From: a bacterium
GTDB lineage: Bacteria > Bacillota > Clostridia > Oscillospirales > Oscillospiraceae
Reading direction: 5' to 3'
NCBI GenBank assembly: GCA_019424865.1
Contig: JAHYYS010000039.1
Coordinates: 1 to 24,688, forward strand
DNA length: 24,688 nucleotides
Positions 15,125 to 20,854 of this stretch are shown here, one piece after another (the first letter of the stretch is position 1; every line of letters begins with the position of its first letter). The notes beneath the pieces are model-generated. The model ran no database searches, had not been told where the DNA came from, and saw nothing but the letters and a program-made list of their open reading frames with translations. A program made the translations under genes and the position numbers.

Positions 15125-15411
15125 ACAGTCTCCTTTTTTTGAAACAGGGCGGTTCCATGCAGAGGGGTTAAAGCTTCCGGCATGTACAGGAAAACTCTGC
15201 CGCAGGGGCAGAAGGCCGACGGCTATGATGCATACGCCGGGAGGCTGACCGCCTGGCTTTGACCATTCCTGCGGAGCGGATATGCCCGCTATCCGGGGAT
15301 CAGGCGGGGGCGTCGTGCTTCGGCGCAAGGACGAGATGGCGCGGGCGCGGCGGGCTTGGGTATTCAGGTGTGATGCGCGCTGTAAAACTGCTGAAAAACA
15401 AGGCGGTGGTC
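15125..15411. other. Non-coding stretch without recognisable gene
   Basis: No open frame here has a ribosome site, a family motif or good length on either strand. Short frames such as a 26-codon one at 15181 lack any Shine-Dalgarno sequence. It may be decayed sequence between the two repeat copies. Confidence 0.5.
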
Positions 15412-15440
15412 TTGATTTTTAAGTTGGAAGGGTGTATACT
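15412..15440 (+). promoter_or_regulatory. Strong promoter without an obvious downstream gene
   Basis: TTGATT (15412-15417), 17-bp spacer, TATACT (15435-15440). The start would be near 15447, within or beside the palindrome at 15450-15467. The first recognisable gene is the HMA protein at 15988, more than 500 bp away and behind two terminator-like hairpins. Confidence 0.75.
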
Positions 15441-15449
15441 GTCCAAAGG

Positions 15450-15467
15450 TTAGTTATTGCTAACTAA
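15450..15467. promoter_or_regulatory. DtxR/iron-box-like operator, copy 1
   Basis: TTAGTTA-TTGC-TAACTAA, a perfect 7-bp inverted repeat placed right at the predicted transcription start. It resembles the DtxR/IdeR consensus (TTAGGTTAG-C-CTAACCTAA) and matches the palindrome before the ABC pair (minus-strand reading of 20814-20831) at 15 of 18 positions. Iron or manganese control is inferred from that likeness and from the metal genes downstream. Confidence 0.6.
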
Positions 15468-15490
15468 GATTTTGACTGCGGAGGGTGCCT

Positions 15491-15547
15491 ATGCCAGGCC
15501 TGACGGCACCGTGCTTCACTGCTTTTGCTTTCGCCCGGCGGGGATAG
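15491..15547 (+). other. Possible 18-codon leader peptide or gene remnant
   Basis: An ATG preceded by GGAGGG (15480-15485, 5 nt away) opens a frame of 18 codons starting MPGLTAP and ending at TAG. It is the first start signal after the orphan promoter. It could be a short leader peptide, or the stub of a deleted iron-transport gene whose upstream signals survived. No family recognised. Confidence 0.25.
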
Positions 15548-15670
15548 TTTTTGCGGTTGCGCAGGTGTTGCGGCTGATACATAAAACTTGTTTTTCCTTC
15601 CGGCCATTGGGGTGCTTCTCCATGAAACGCTGTATATAACAACTCAGCAAAATGAACGATGTAACGGTCG

Positions 15671-15834
15671 GAAAAGCGGCACGCCGCCTTTTCAAGCCGG
15701 GCTGTACGGAATTTTCGCCTTGATGTCGCCGACACAAGCTGCAAAACGCGCGCCTCCGCGTAAAACCGGATGCCCAGTTCCTTCGCTGCGGCTCTGCTCC
15801 GGGAAAACCATGAAAATGCTTTTTCCGGGTACCC
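15671..15834 (+). repeat. Diverged dispersed repeat, copy B with its hairpin
   Basis: The repeat proper is 15700-15834 (135 bp), homologous to copy A at 14938-15071 in opposite orientation. A hairpin at 15671-15693 (GAAAAGCGGC with GCCGCCTTTTC, one bulge) sits just before it, as the GGAAAAAGCGGC hairpin does before copy A. The two copies point away from each other and frame 628 bp containing the orphan promoter. No transposase, terminal repeat or target duplication is visible. Confidence 0.65.
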
Positions 15835-15866
15835 GGGCATGGCCGGTCAAACATTTCGTGAGAGGT

Positions 15867-15899
15867 GTCATTTCCGACGTACCCGCCGCCGGAAATGAC
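15867..15899. repeat. Inverted repeat upstream of the HMA gene
   Basis: GTCATTTCCG (15867-15876) pairs exactly with CGGAAATGAC (15890-15899) over a 13-nt loop. No T-run follows closely, so it may be an RNA structure or binding site; function unknown. Confidence 0.45.
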
Positions 15900-15911
15900 G
15901 GATTCAATTTT

Positions 15912-15934
15912 ATTCCTGCGGCTGCAGGAATTTT
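15912..15934 (+). terminator. Terminator-like hairpin ahead of the HMA gene
   Basis: ATTCCTGC-GGCT-GCAGGAAT (15912-15931) followed by TTT. A short T-run makes it a weak terminator. It may separate the orphan promoter from the HMA gene or attenuate read-through. I did not find a convincing separate promoter between it and 15988. Confidence 0.5.
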
Positions 15935-15987
15935 CTGCAGAAGGACTTTTTCAACAAGCTGTTATCAGAATCATGGAGGGACAGACA

Positions 15988-16236
15988 ATGTGGAGGTACA
16001 CGATTCATGTGGATGGTATGATGTGCGGTATGTGTGAGAGCCATGTGAACGACGCAGTGCGCAAAGCTTTCCCGGTAAAGAGGGTCGCTTCGTCCCGAAG
16101 CAAAAGCGAAACTACGGTGCTTGCGGAGAGGGAACTGGACGAGGGGACTCTCCGCGCAGCCGTTTCCGCCGCTGGCTATGAGGTGGGGGAGATTCGGAAG
16201 GAGCCCTGGGAGAAAAAGGGCCTGTTCAGCCGGTAA
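15988..16236 (+). CDS. Heavy-metal-associated (HMA, CopZ-like) domain protein
   Basis: An 82-residue soluble protein with an HMA fold: YTIHVDGMMCGMCESHV at residues 4-20 gives the metal-binding GMxCxxC motif (Cys13, Cys16), and ...AVSAAGYEV completes the ferredoxin-like domain near residue 70. Such proteins carry a soft metal ion, usually Cu(I), to a P-type ATPase, and an ATPase gene lies downstream in the same direction. GGAGGG lies 8 nt before the ATG at 15988; an in-frame ATG five codons earlier has no site of its own. The tail is longer and more charged (KEPWEKKGLFSR) than in CopZ. The metal is uncertain because the adjacent ATPase is atypical. Confidence 0.88.
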   Translation: MWRYTIHVDGMMCGMCESHVNDAVRKAFPVKRVASSRSKSETTVLAERELDEGTLRAAVSAAGYEVGEIRKEPWEKKGLFSR

Positions 16237-16274
16237 GCAGTCAGGAAGCAGACGAATGGAGAGGAGGCGGACGG

Positions 16275-17162
16275 ATGCTGGCAAAATTTTTGGCAGACCG
16301 GGGAGAATGGGTACAGGTGATGCCCGGTGTGCAGGCCTGCCTGTTCTCCCTGAACGAGGGGGCCTTCCCTTGCTTTTTGTCTCCCCGGCTGGAGCCCCTG
16401 CATTTCGAGGTCCTGTTCTGCCAAACCGGGATGGTGACTCTGGTGCGGCGGGACGGAACGGTTTTGAAAGCGGGGGCCCGGCAGGTGCTGCTCCTCACCG
16501 ATCTCTCCGGCCTGGCCAGTGTCAGGGCGGACGCCCCCTTGGCGGGCGTTCTCGTGGCGGTAGACGCCCGGGGTGCCCGGGAAAGCCTGAAAACCATCTG
16601 CAGCCTGTTGGGCGGACTGACCTTGGACACGGGGCAGGTTCGACGGTGGATGGCCAGCCAGGGCGGCTGTGCCGCGGAGGGTCCCACCGACTGGAGCCGG
16701 GCGGCCTTTGCTAACCTGAACCGCCTGCCCCGAGGTGAGCGGGCGCGGTGGTGTGTGTGGAAGTCGGTGGAGCTTCTCTACCTGCTCTCAAACCCGGAGG
16801 GAGAGGCGGCAGACACAGCTCCGGACAAAGCGTTGGATCGGGAAATGGTGCGGAGACTGACGGAAATCCGACGTTACATGGAGGAACACTTGGCCGAGCC
16901 GCTTACCATCCCGATTTTGAGCCGCCGGGCCTGTCTCTCTGCCACTGTATTCAAAGCGGAATTCCGCCGCCTGTATGGTCTGCCGGTTCACACCTGGCTG
17001 CAGAAGCGGCGGATGGAGCGGGCGGCAGAGCTGCTGCGGGACCCTTCCCTCAGTGTGCTGGGGGTGGCCCAGACAGTGGGATACGGCAGTGCCAGTCAAT
17101 TCTCCGCTGCCTTCCGCCGGCAGTACGGCACGACACCGGCCATGTACCGAAAAAATGTCTGA
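16275..17162 (+). CDS. AraC family transcriptional regulator
   Basis: A 295-residue regulator. The C-terminal ~105 residues hold the double helix-turn-helix: first in EPLTIPILSRRACLSATVF, second in SVLGVAQTVGYGSASQFSAA, followed by FRRQYGTTPAMYRK. The N-terminal ~160 residues are a ligand-sensing part whose FEVLFCQTGMVTLVRRDGTV stretch recalls PchR/YbtA-type siderophore sensors; this likeness is weak and by eye. AGGAGG lies 7 nt before the ATG. It sits 38 bp after the HMA gene and 105 bp before the small membrane peptide, so it may control this metal locus, possibly including the ABC pair downstream. Confidence 0.9.
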   Translation: MLAKFLADRGEWVQVMPGVQACLFSLNEGAFPCFLSPRLEPLHFEVLFCQTGMVTLVRRDGTVLKAGARQVLLLTDLSGLASVRADAPLAGVLVAVDARGARESLKTICSLLGGLTLDTGQVRRWMASQGGCAAEGPTDWSRAAFANLNRLPRGERARWCVWKSVELLYLLSNPEGEAADTAPDKALDREMVRRLTEIRRYMEEHLAEPLTIPILSRRACLSATVFKAEFRRLYGLPVHTWLQKRRMERAAELLRDPSLSVLGVAQTVGYGSASQFSAAFRRQYGTTPAMYRKNV

Positions 17163-17267
17163 ATCGGCATAACATCGTCCGGTTTGGCGATACACAGGGT
17201 GATCCGCCTGCTATAATATTTCAGCATGCGAAGAGACGAGTTTGCTTCCGGACAGGAGGAAATCGGA

Positions 17268-17348
17268 ATGAAACAACATCGCTTCTGGGCCTGGGGCGCT
17301 GTGATCTGTATGATCATGGTGATGATTACAGGCTACAAACGCAAATAA
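17268..17348 (+). CDS. 26-residue single-helix membrane peptide
   Basis: A tiny gene with an excellent start: AGGAGG at 17254-17259 and ATG 8 nt later. The product is a short basic N-terminus (MKQHRF), one hydrophobic helix of about 17 residues rich in Met (AVICMIMVMIT) and a basic end (GYKRK). It ends 21 bp before the DUF6110-like gene, so both are probably co-expressed with the P-type ATPase. I believe similar peptides occur beside such ATPases in Clostridia, but cannot confirm a family name. It may be a small subunit or regulator of the pump. Confidence 0.7.
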   Translation: MKQHRFWAWGAVICMIMVMITGYKRK

Positions 17349-17369
17349 GGCAGAAAGGAAGAGTCCCAC

Positions 17370-17633
17370 ATGATGAAGCACTATGTCAGACTGGCCTGTT
17401 TTGCAGGCGGCGCCCTGTTTGGCTCTGCCGGCGTGAAGCTGCTTACCAGCAAAGATGCCAAGAAGGCCTATACCCACATCACTGCCGCCGGGCTGCGGAT
17501 GAAGGACAGCATAATGGAGACCGTTACATCTGTTCAGGAGAATGCCGCTGATATTTTGGCCTCCGCCAGGGACATCAACGAGGCTCGGGCCGCCCAGGAG
17601 GCCGGAGCCCAAGTGGAAGGCCGGGAGGCCTAA
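17370..17633 (+). CDS. DUF6110-like small membrane-associated protein
   Basis: An 87-residue protein. Residues 5-28 form a small glycine/alanine-rich hydrophobic stretch (FAGGALFGSAGVKLL), followed by SKDAKKAYTHITAAGLRMKD and a long amphipathic helix to the end. It matches my recollection of DUF6110 proteins that accompany heavy-metal P-type ATPases in Firmicutes. The start ATGATG at 17370-17375 has AAAGGAAG ahead of it. A terminator hairpin follows immediately (17644-17669) and then the ATPase gene. Function unknown; a scaffold or accessory role for the pump is plausible. Confidence 0.7.
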   Translation: MMKHYVRLACFAGGALFGSAGVKLLTSKDAKKAYTHITAAGLRMKDSIMETVTSVQENAADILASARDINEARAAQEAGAQVEGREA

Positions 17634-17643
17634 AACCGCGGAA

Positions 17644-17669
17644 GGGAGCCGGAGAACGGCTCCCTTTTT
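17644..17669 (+). terminator. Intrinsic terminator between the DUF6110-like and ATPase genes
   Basis: GGGAGCC-GGAGAAC-GGCTCCC followed by TTTTT. It is only 10 bp after the stop of the small protein gene and 18 bp before the ATPase start, with no clear promoter in between. It probably reduces ATPase synthesis relative to the small proteins, or is relieved under some condition. Confidence 0.75.
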
Positions 17670-17687
17670 CCATGAGGAGAGATTTCT

Positions 17688-19799
17688 GTGAAAGCGACTA
17701 TCGTACATGAGAGCCGGAACCGGATGCGCCTGCGGCTCCAGCAGAAAAGCATGACCTTGCGCCAAGCGGATCTGCTGGAAACCTGGCTGAAGGGACAGTC
17801 CTGGGTCCGGGAAGCAGTGGTCCATGAGCGTACCTGCTGCGCCATTGTGACCTACGCAGGGGAGCGGGAGGCTGTGCTCGCCGCCCTCGGCAGCTTCACC
17901 TGGGCCGGAGCGGAGGAGGCGGCCGCACTGCCCGGCCACAGCACACGGGCCCTGAACCGGGAATTTCAAGAGCGGCTGGCCGGCAAGGTGGCGGTGAAAG
18001 CGGCCGCCGCCCTGTTTCTGCCTGCCCCGCTGCGGGCGGCCCGGATAGTCTGGCACATGATTCCCTTCCTGCGCAAGGGGCTGCGGTGCCTGTGCCGGCG
18101 GCAGATCAAGGTGGAGCTGCTGGATGCCCTGTCCATCGGGATTTCCGCATGCCGCCGGGATTTCGGCACCGCCGGCATGGTGATGTTCCTTCTGGAGATT
18201 GGCGAGCTGCTGGAGGACTGGACGAGAAAAAAGTCTGTGGCCGACCTGGCAGAGAGCTTGTCTCTCCATGTGGACCGGGTGTGGCTGAAGACAGAGGCCG
18301 GAGAGGTACTCACCCCCATCGGCCAGATCAGGCCCGGCGACTGGGTGGTGGTCCGGGCGGGGAGCATCATCCCCCTGGACGGTGTGGTGGCGGACGGAGA
18401 AGTCACTGTTAACCAGTCCTCCCTCACCGGCGAGTCCGTCCCCGTGGCTAAGAGGCCTGGCGGAGCGGTCTACGCCGGCACCGTGGTGGAGGAGGGGGAG
18501 TGCGTCCTTGCGGTGCGCCAGGCCTCCGGCCAGGGCCGGTACGACCAGATTGTGGAGATGATCCAGCGGTCGGAACAGATGAAGTCCGCCGCCGAGGCCA
18601 AGGCGTCCAGTCTGGCAGACAAGCTGGTGCCCTATACCTTTGCCGGGAGCCTGCTGAGCCTGGCCCTCACCCGGAACGTGACCCGGGCCCTGTCGGTACT
18701 GATGGTGGATTTTTCCTGCGCTCTGAAGCTGGCCATACCGCTGGCGGTTCTCTCCGCCATGCGGGAGGCGGGGCGCGAGCACATCACCGTCAAAGGAGGC
18801 AAATTCCTGGAGGCCGTGGCGAAAGCGGACACCATCGTCTTTGACAAGACCGGCACGCTCACCCACGCCTGTCCCCGGGTGGCTCAGGTCGTCCCCTTCA
18901 ACGGCGAGGAGGAGACGGAGATGCTGCGCCTGGCCGCCTGCCTGGAGGAGCATTTCCCTCACTCCATGGCCAACGCCGTAGTGGAGGAGGCCAAGCGCCG
19001 GGGGCTGCGCCACGAAGAGCGCCACGCCAAGGTGGAATACCTGGTGGCCCACGGCATCGCCAGCGCCGTGGGGGACAAACAGGTGCGCATCGGAAGCGCC
19101 CACTTTGTCTTCGAGGACGAGAACGCGTCCATCCCGGAGAAGGAGCAGAAGAAGTTCGACGCCCTGCCGGCAGAGTTCTCCCAGCTGTACCTGGCCATCG
19201 ACGGAGTGCTTTCTGCCGTGATCTGCATCTCCGATCCGCTGCGGGAGGAGGCTAAGGACATGCTGGCCGCCCTTCGGGGCCTGGGGATAAAAAACGCCGT
19301 CATGCTCACCGGGGACAGTCTTCGCACCGCCTCGGCCATCGCCGGGCAGCTGGGGGTGGATGATGTTCGGGCAGGGGTACTTCCGGCGGACAAGGCGGAG
19401 TATGTAGCCGCCCTCCGGCGGGAGGGTCACACTGTTCTCATGGTAGGGGACGGCATCAACGACTCCCCGGCCCTCTCCGAGGCGGATGCCGGCATCGCCA
19501 TCAGCGACGGGGCGGCCATCGCCCGGGAGATCGCCGACATCACCATCGCTGCCGACAGCCTGTGGGAGCTGGTACGGCTGCGGCAGCTGGCCATGGCCCT
19601 GATGCACCGCATCCAGAATAACTACCGCTTTGTCATTGGCTTCAACGGGGCGCTGATTGGCCTGGGTGCTGCGGGTGTCCTGCCTCCCGCAGTCTCCGCC
19701 ATGCTCCACAATCTGTCCACTTTGGGGGTGAGCCTCCACAGTATGTGTGCCCTGCCGGGTTCCAGGCAGGCGGAGGCACCCAAAGTACCTGAAGGATAG
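17688..19799 (+). CDS. Atypical P1B-type metal-transporting ATPase (SCALK motif), GTG start
   Basis: A 703-residue P-type ATPase. Residues 1-70 look like a degenerate HMA-type domain without CxxC. Actuator TGES is at 247-250, the phosphorylation site DKTGT at 386-390, then FPHS (the HP-motif region), TGDSLRT and the hinge MVGDGINDSPAL. The metal-site helix reads DFSCALKLAIP: Ser343-Cys344 stand where CPC, SPC or TPC is usual, so the conserved proline is absent. Histidine and cysteine groups are few in the N-terminus. The GTG at 17688-17690 has GAGGAGA 7 nt upstream. With the HMA protein and DUF6110-like gene it forms a metal efflux or trafficking module; the metal (Fe, Mn or Cu) cannot be fixed from sequence. 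Confidence 0.9.
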   Translation: MKATIVHESRNRMRLRLQQKSMTLRQADLLETWLKGQSWVREAVVHERTCCAIVTYAGEREAVLAALGSFTWAGAEEAAALPGHSTRALNREFQERLAGKVAVKAAAALFLPAPLRAARIVWHMIPFLRKGLRCLCRRQIKVELLDALSIGISACRRDFGTAGMVMFLLEIGELLEDWTRKKSVADLAESLSLHVDRVWLKTEAGEVLTPIGQIRPGDWVVVRAGSIIPLDGVVADGEVTVNQSSLTGESVPVAKRPGGAVYAGTVVEEGECVLAVRQASGQGRYDQIVEMIQRSEQMKSAAEAKASSLADKLVPYTFAGSLLSLALTRNVTRALSVLMVDFSCALKLAIPLAVLSAMREAGREHITVKGGKFLEAVAKADTIVFDKTGTLTHACPRVAQVVPFNGEEETEMLRLAACLEEHFPHSMANAVVEEAKRRGLRHEERHAKVEYLVAHGIASAVGDKQVRIGSAHFVFEDENASIPEKEQKKFDALPAEFSQLYLAIDGVLSAVICISDPLREEAKDMLAALRGLGIKNAVMLTGDSLRTASAIAGQLGVDDVRAGVLPADKAEYVAALRREGHTVLMVGDGINDSPALSEADAGIAISDGAAIAREIADITIAADSLWELVRLRQLAMALMHRIQNNYRFVIGFNGALIGLGAAGVLPPAVSAMLHNLSTLGVSLHSMCALPGSRQAEAPKVPEG

Positions 19800-20040
19800 A
19801 TAATTCCGCATGAGCTTGCCGAAACAAGCGGCAGCGGATCTGACAGGTGCCGCGGCCCATGCCCCGGAATACACCTGTATGGGGAATGAACTATCGGCCG
19901 ATGGCGGATAGGCATCGGGAGATGCGGGCTGCTTGCGCAGAGCGCGGCAGCCGGCTTTCAGATTCTGGGCGGTGTGTATCTGGTCCTGTTTGCGCGTCGT
20001 ATCCCTTCCGACGCAAATCGTAAGCGGCAATCGCCTGTCC
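19800..20040. other. Intergenic region between the ATPase and tetR
   Basis: No gene seen. The stretch just after the ATPase stop has nested short inverted repeats (GCTTG/CAAGC inside TCCGC/GCGGA, about 19806-19841) but no T-run, so termination is uncertain. Confidence 0.4.
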
Positions 20041-20076
20041 AAGTGCTCCGATACACGATCGTGTGTCGGAGCACTT
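20041..20076. repeat. 36-bp near-perfect palindrome upstream of tetR
   Basis: AAGTGCTCCGATACACGA and its reverse complement, 18 bp per arm, 17 exact and one G-T pair, no spacer; the centre ACACGATCGTGT is itself palindromic. It ends 33 bp before the tetR -35 box. No T-run of note follows on either strand, so it may be a weak terminator or a protein-binding site. Confidence 0.6.
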
Positions 20077-20109
20077 TCAGCATGTGCCCCGGGAAATTTC
20101 CTTTCCCTC

Positions 20110-20138
20110 TTGACAAATGCATCATGCGGCTGTATTAT
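20110..20138 (+). promoter_or_regulatory. Promoter of tetR
   Basis: TTGACA (20110-20115), 17-bp spacer, TATTAT (20133-20138). The -10 box overlaps the start of the TetR-type palindrome, which fits autorepression. The start is expected near 20145. Confidence 0.8.
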
Positions 20139-20164
20139 AACGGTGTTATATCACACTGTTATAA
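20135..20164. promoter_or_regulatory. TetR operator overlapping the promoter
   Basis: Left arm TTATAACGGTGT (20135-20146) and right arm ACACTGTTATAA (20153-20164) match at 11 of 12 positions around 6 bp. The 30-bp size suits two TetR-family dimers or one with an extended site. It covers the -10 box and the start point and ends 12 bp before the gene. Confidence 0.7.
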
Positions 20165-20176
20165 GAGGGGACACCT

Positions 20177-20794
20177 ATGGAAGAAAAGCTTACTGCCACC
20201 CTGGAAAAGATTCAGGAGGCCGCAATGGACGAATTCCTGAACAAGGGATTTCTGGGAGCCTCCCTGCGGCAGATTGTGAAAAACGCCGGTGTGACTACCG
20301 GGGCCTTCTACGGCTATTTCTCCAGCAAGGAGGCTCTGTTCGCCTCTATCGTAGAGCCCCACGCTGCTGCCCTGATGGGCAGGTTTATGGAGGCGCAGAC
20401 CTCCTTTGCCGAGCTGCCCGAGGAGCAGCAGCCTGACCACATGGGGGTGGAGTCCAGCAGCTGTGTCCACTGGATGGTGGACTATATCTGCGCCCACCGG
20501 GAGCCGGTAAAGCTGCTGCTGTGCCGGGCGGAGGGCACCAGCTATGAGCACTTTGTCCACAATATGGTAGAGGTCGAGGTGGAGTACACGCTCCGGTACA
20601 TGGAGGTGCTCCGCCGCCTGGGGAAAGACATTCCTGTGCTGGATAAATCCCTGTGCCACATCATCGCCAGCGGGATGTTCAATGGTATCTTTGAGATCGT
20701 AGTCCACGATATGCCGCGGGATCAGGCCCTGCGGGATGTGGATCAGCTCCGGGACTTCTACACGGCCGGATGGCTGAAATTGATGGGGGCCTGA
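20177..20794 (+). CDS. TetR family transcriptional regulator
   Basis: A 205-residue regulator of typical TetR size. Residues ~8-55 hold the N-terminal helix-turn-helix: IQEAAMDEFLNKGFLGASLR, then VTTGAFYGYFSSKEALF, the classic recognition helix and hinge. The rest is an all-helical ligand-binding domain with several His and Cys residues (for example SSSCVHWMVDYICAH) that could contact a metal or siderophore, though this is speculation. AGGGG lies before the ATG. It is followed by a short terminator and then the ABC pair, which it probably co-regulates; its own promoter carries its probable operator. Confidence 0.93.
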   Translation: MEEKLTATLEKIQEAAMDEFLNKGFLGASLRQIVKNAGVTTGAFYGYFSSKEALFASIVEPHAAALMGRFMEAQTSFAELPEEQQPDHMGVESSSCVHWMVDYICAHREPVKLLLCRAEGTSYEHFVHNMVEVEVEYTLRYMEVLRRLGKDIPVLDKSLCHIIASGMFNGIFEIVVHDMPRDQALRDVDQLRDFYTAGWLKLMGA

Positions 20795-20808
20795 CCCCCG
20801 TCTTTTTT
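20785..20808 (+). terminator. Short terminator at the end of tetR
   Basis: GGGGG (20785-20789) pairs with CCCCC (20795-20799) around CCTGA, which includes the tetR stop, and is followed by GTCTTTTTT. The stem is only 5 bp but all GC. It would limit read-through into the ABC genes. Confidence 0.55.
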
Positions 20809-20815
20809 GGATATG

Positions 20816-20833
20816 AGTTAGCTAAAACTAACT
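20816..20833. promoter_or_regulatory. DtxR/iron-box-like operator, copy 2, before the ABC pair
   Basis: AGTTAG-CTAAAA-CTAACT, a perfect 6-bp inverted repeat 8 bp before the ribosome site of the first ABC gene. The minus-strand reading of 20814-20831 matches the 15450-15467 palindrome at 15 of 18 bases. Bound protein here could block a promoter lying within the tetR end or block transcription elongation; a clear -35/-10 pair was not found. Confidence 0.55.
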
Positions 20834-20854
20834 ATTTTGCAAGGAGGGATCACC

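Noticed and set aside
14896..15183. A 95-codon minus-strand frame over repeat copy A
   Set aside because: It crosses a perfect terminator hairpin and has no ribosome site. Its similarity to a frame in copy B follows from the DNA repeat.
15181..15261. A 26-codon frame starting MYRKTLPQG between the repeats
   Set aside because: No ribosome site, no promoter in register and no similarity that I can see.
17211..20042. A 943-codon open frame on the minus strand opposite the DUF6110-like gene and P-type ATPase
   Set aside because: It lies antisense to genes with full motif sets, its product has no family motif and is rich in Gly, His, Gln and Pro as expected from the complement of GC-rich codons.
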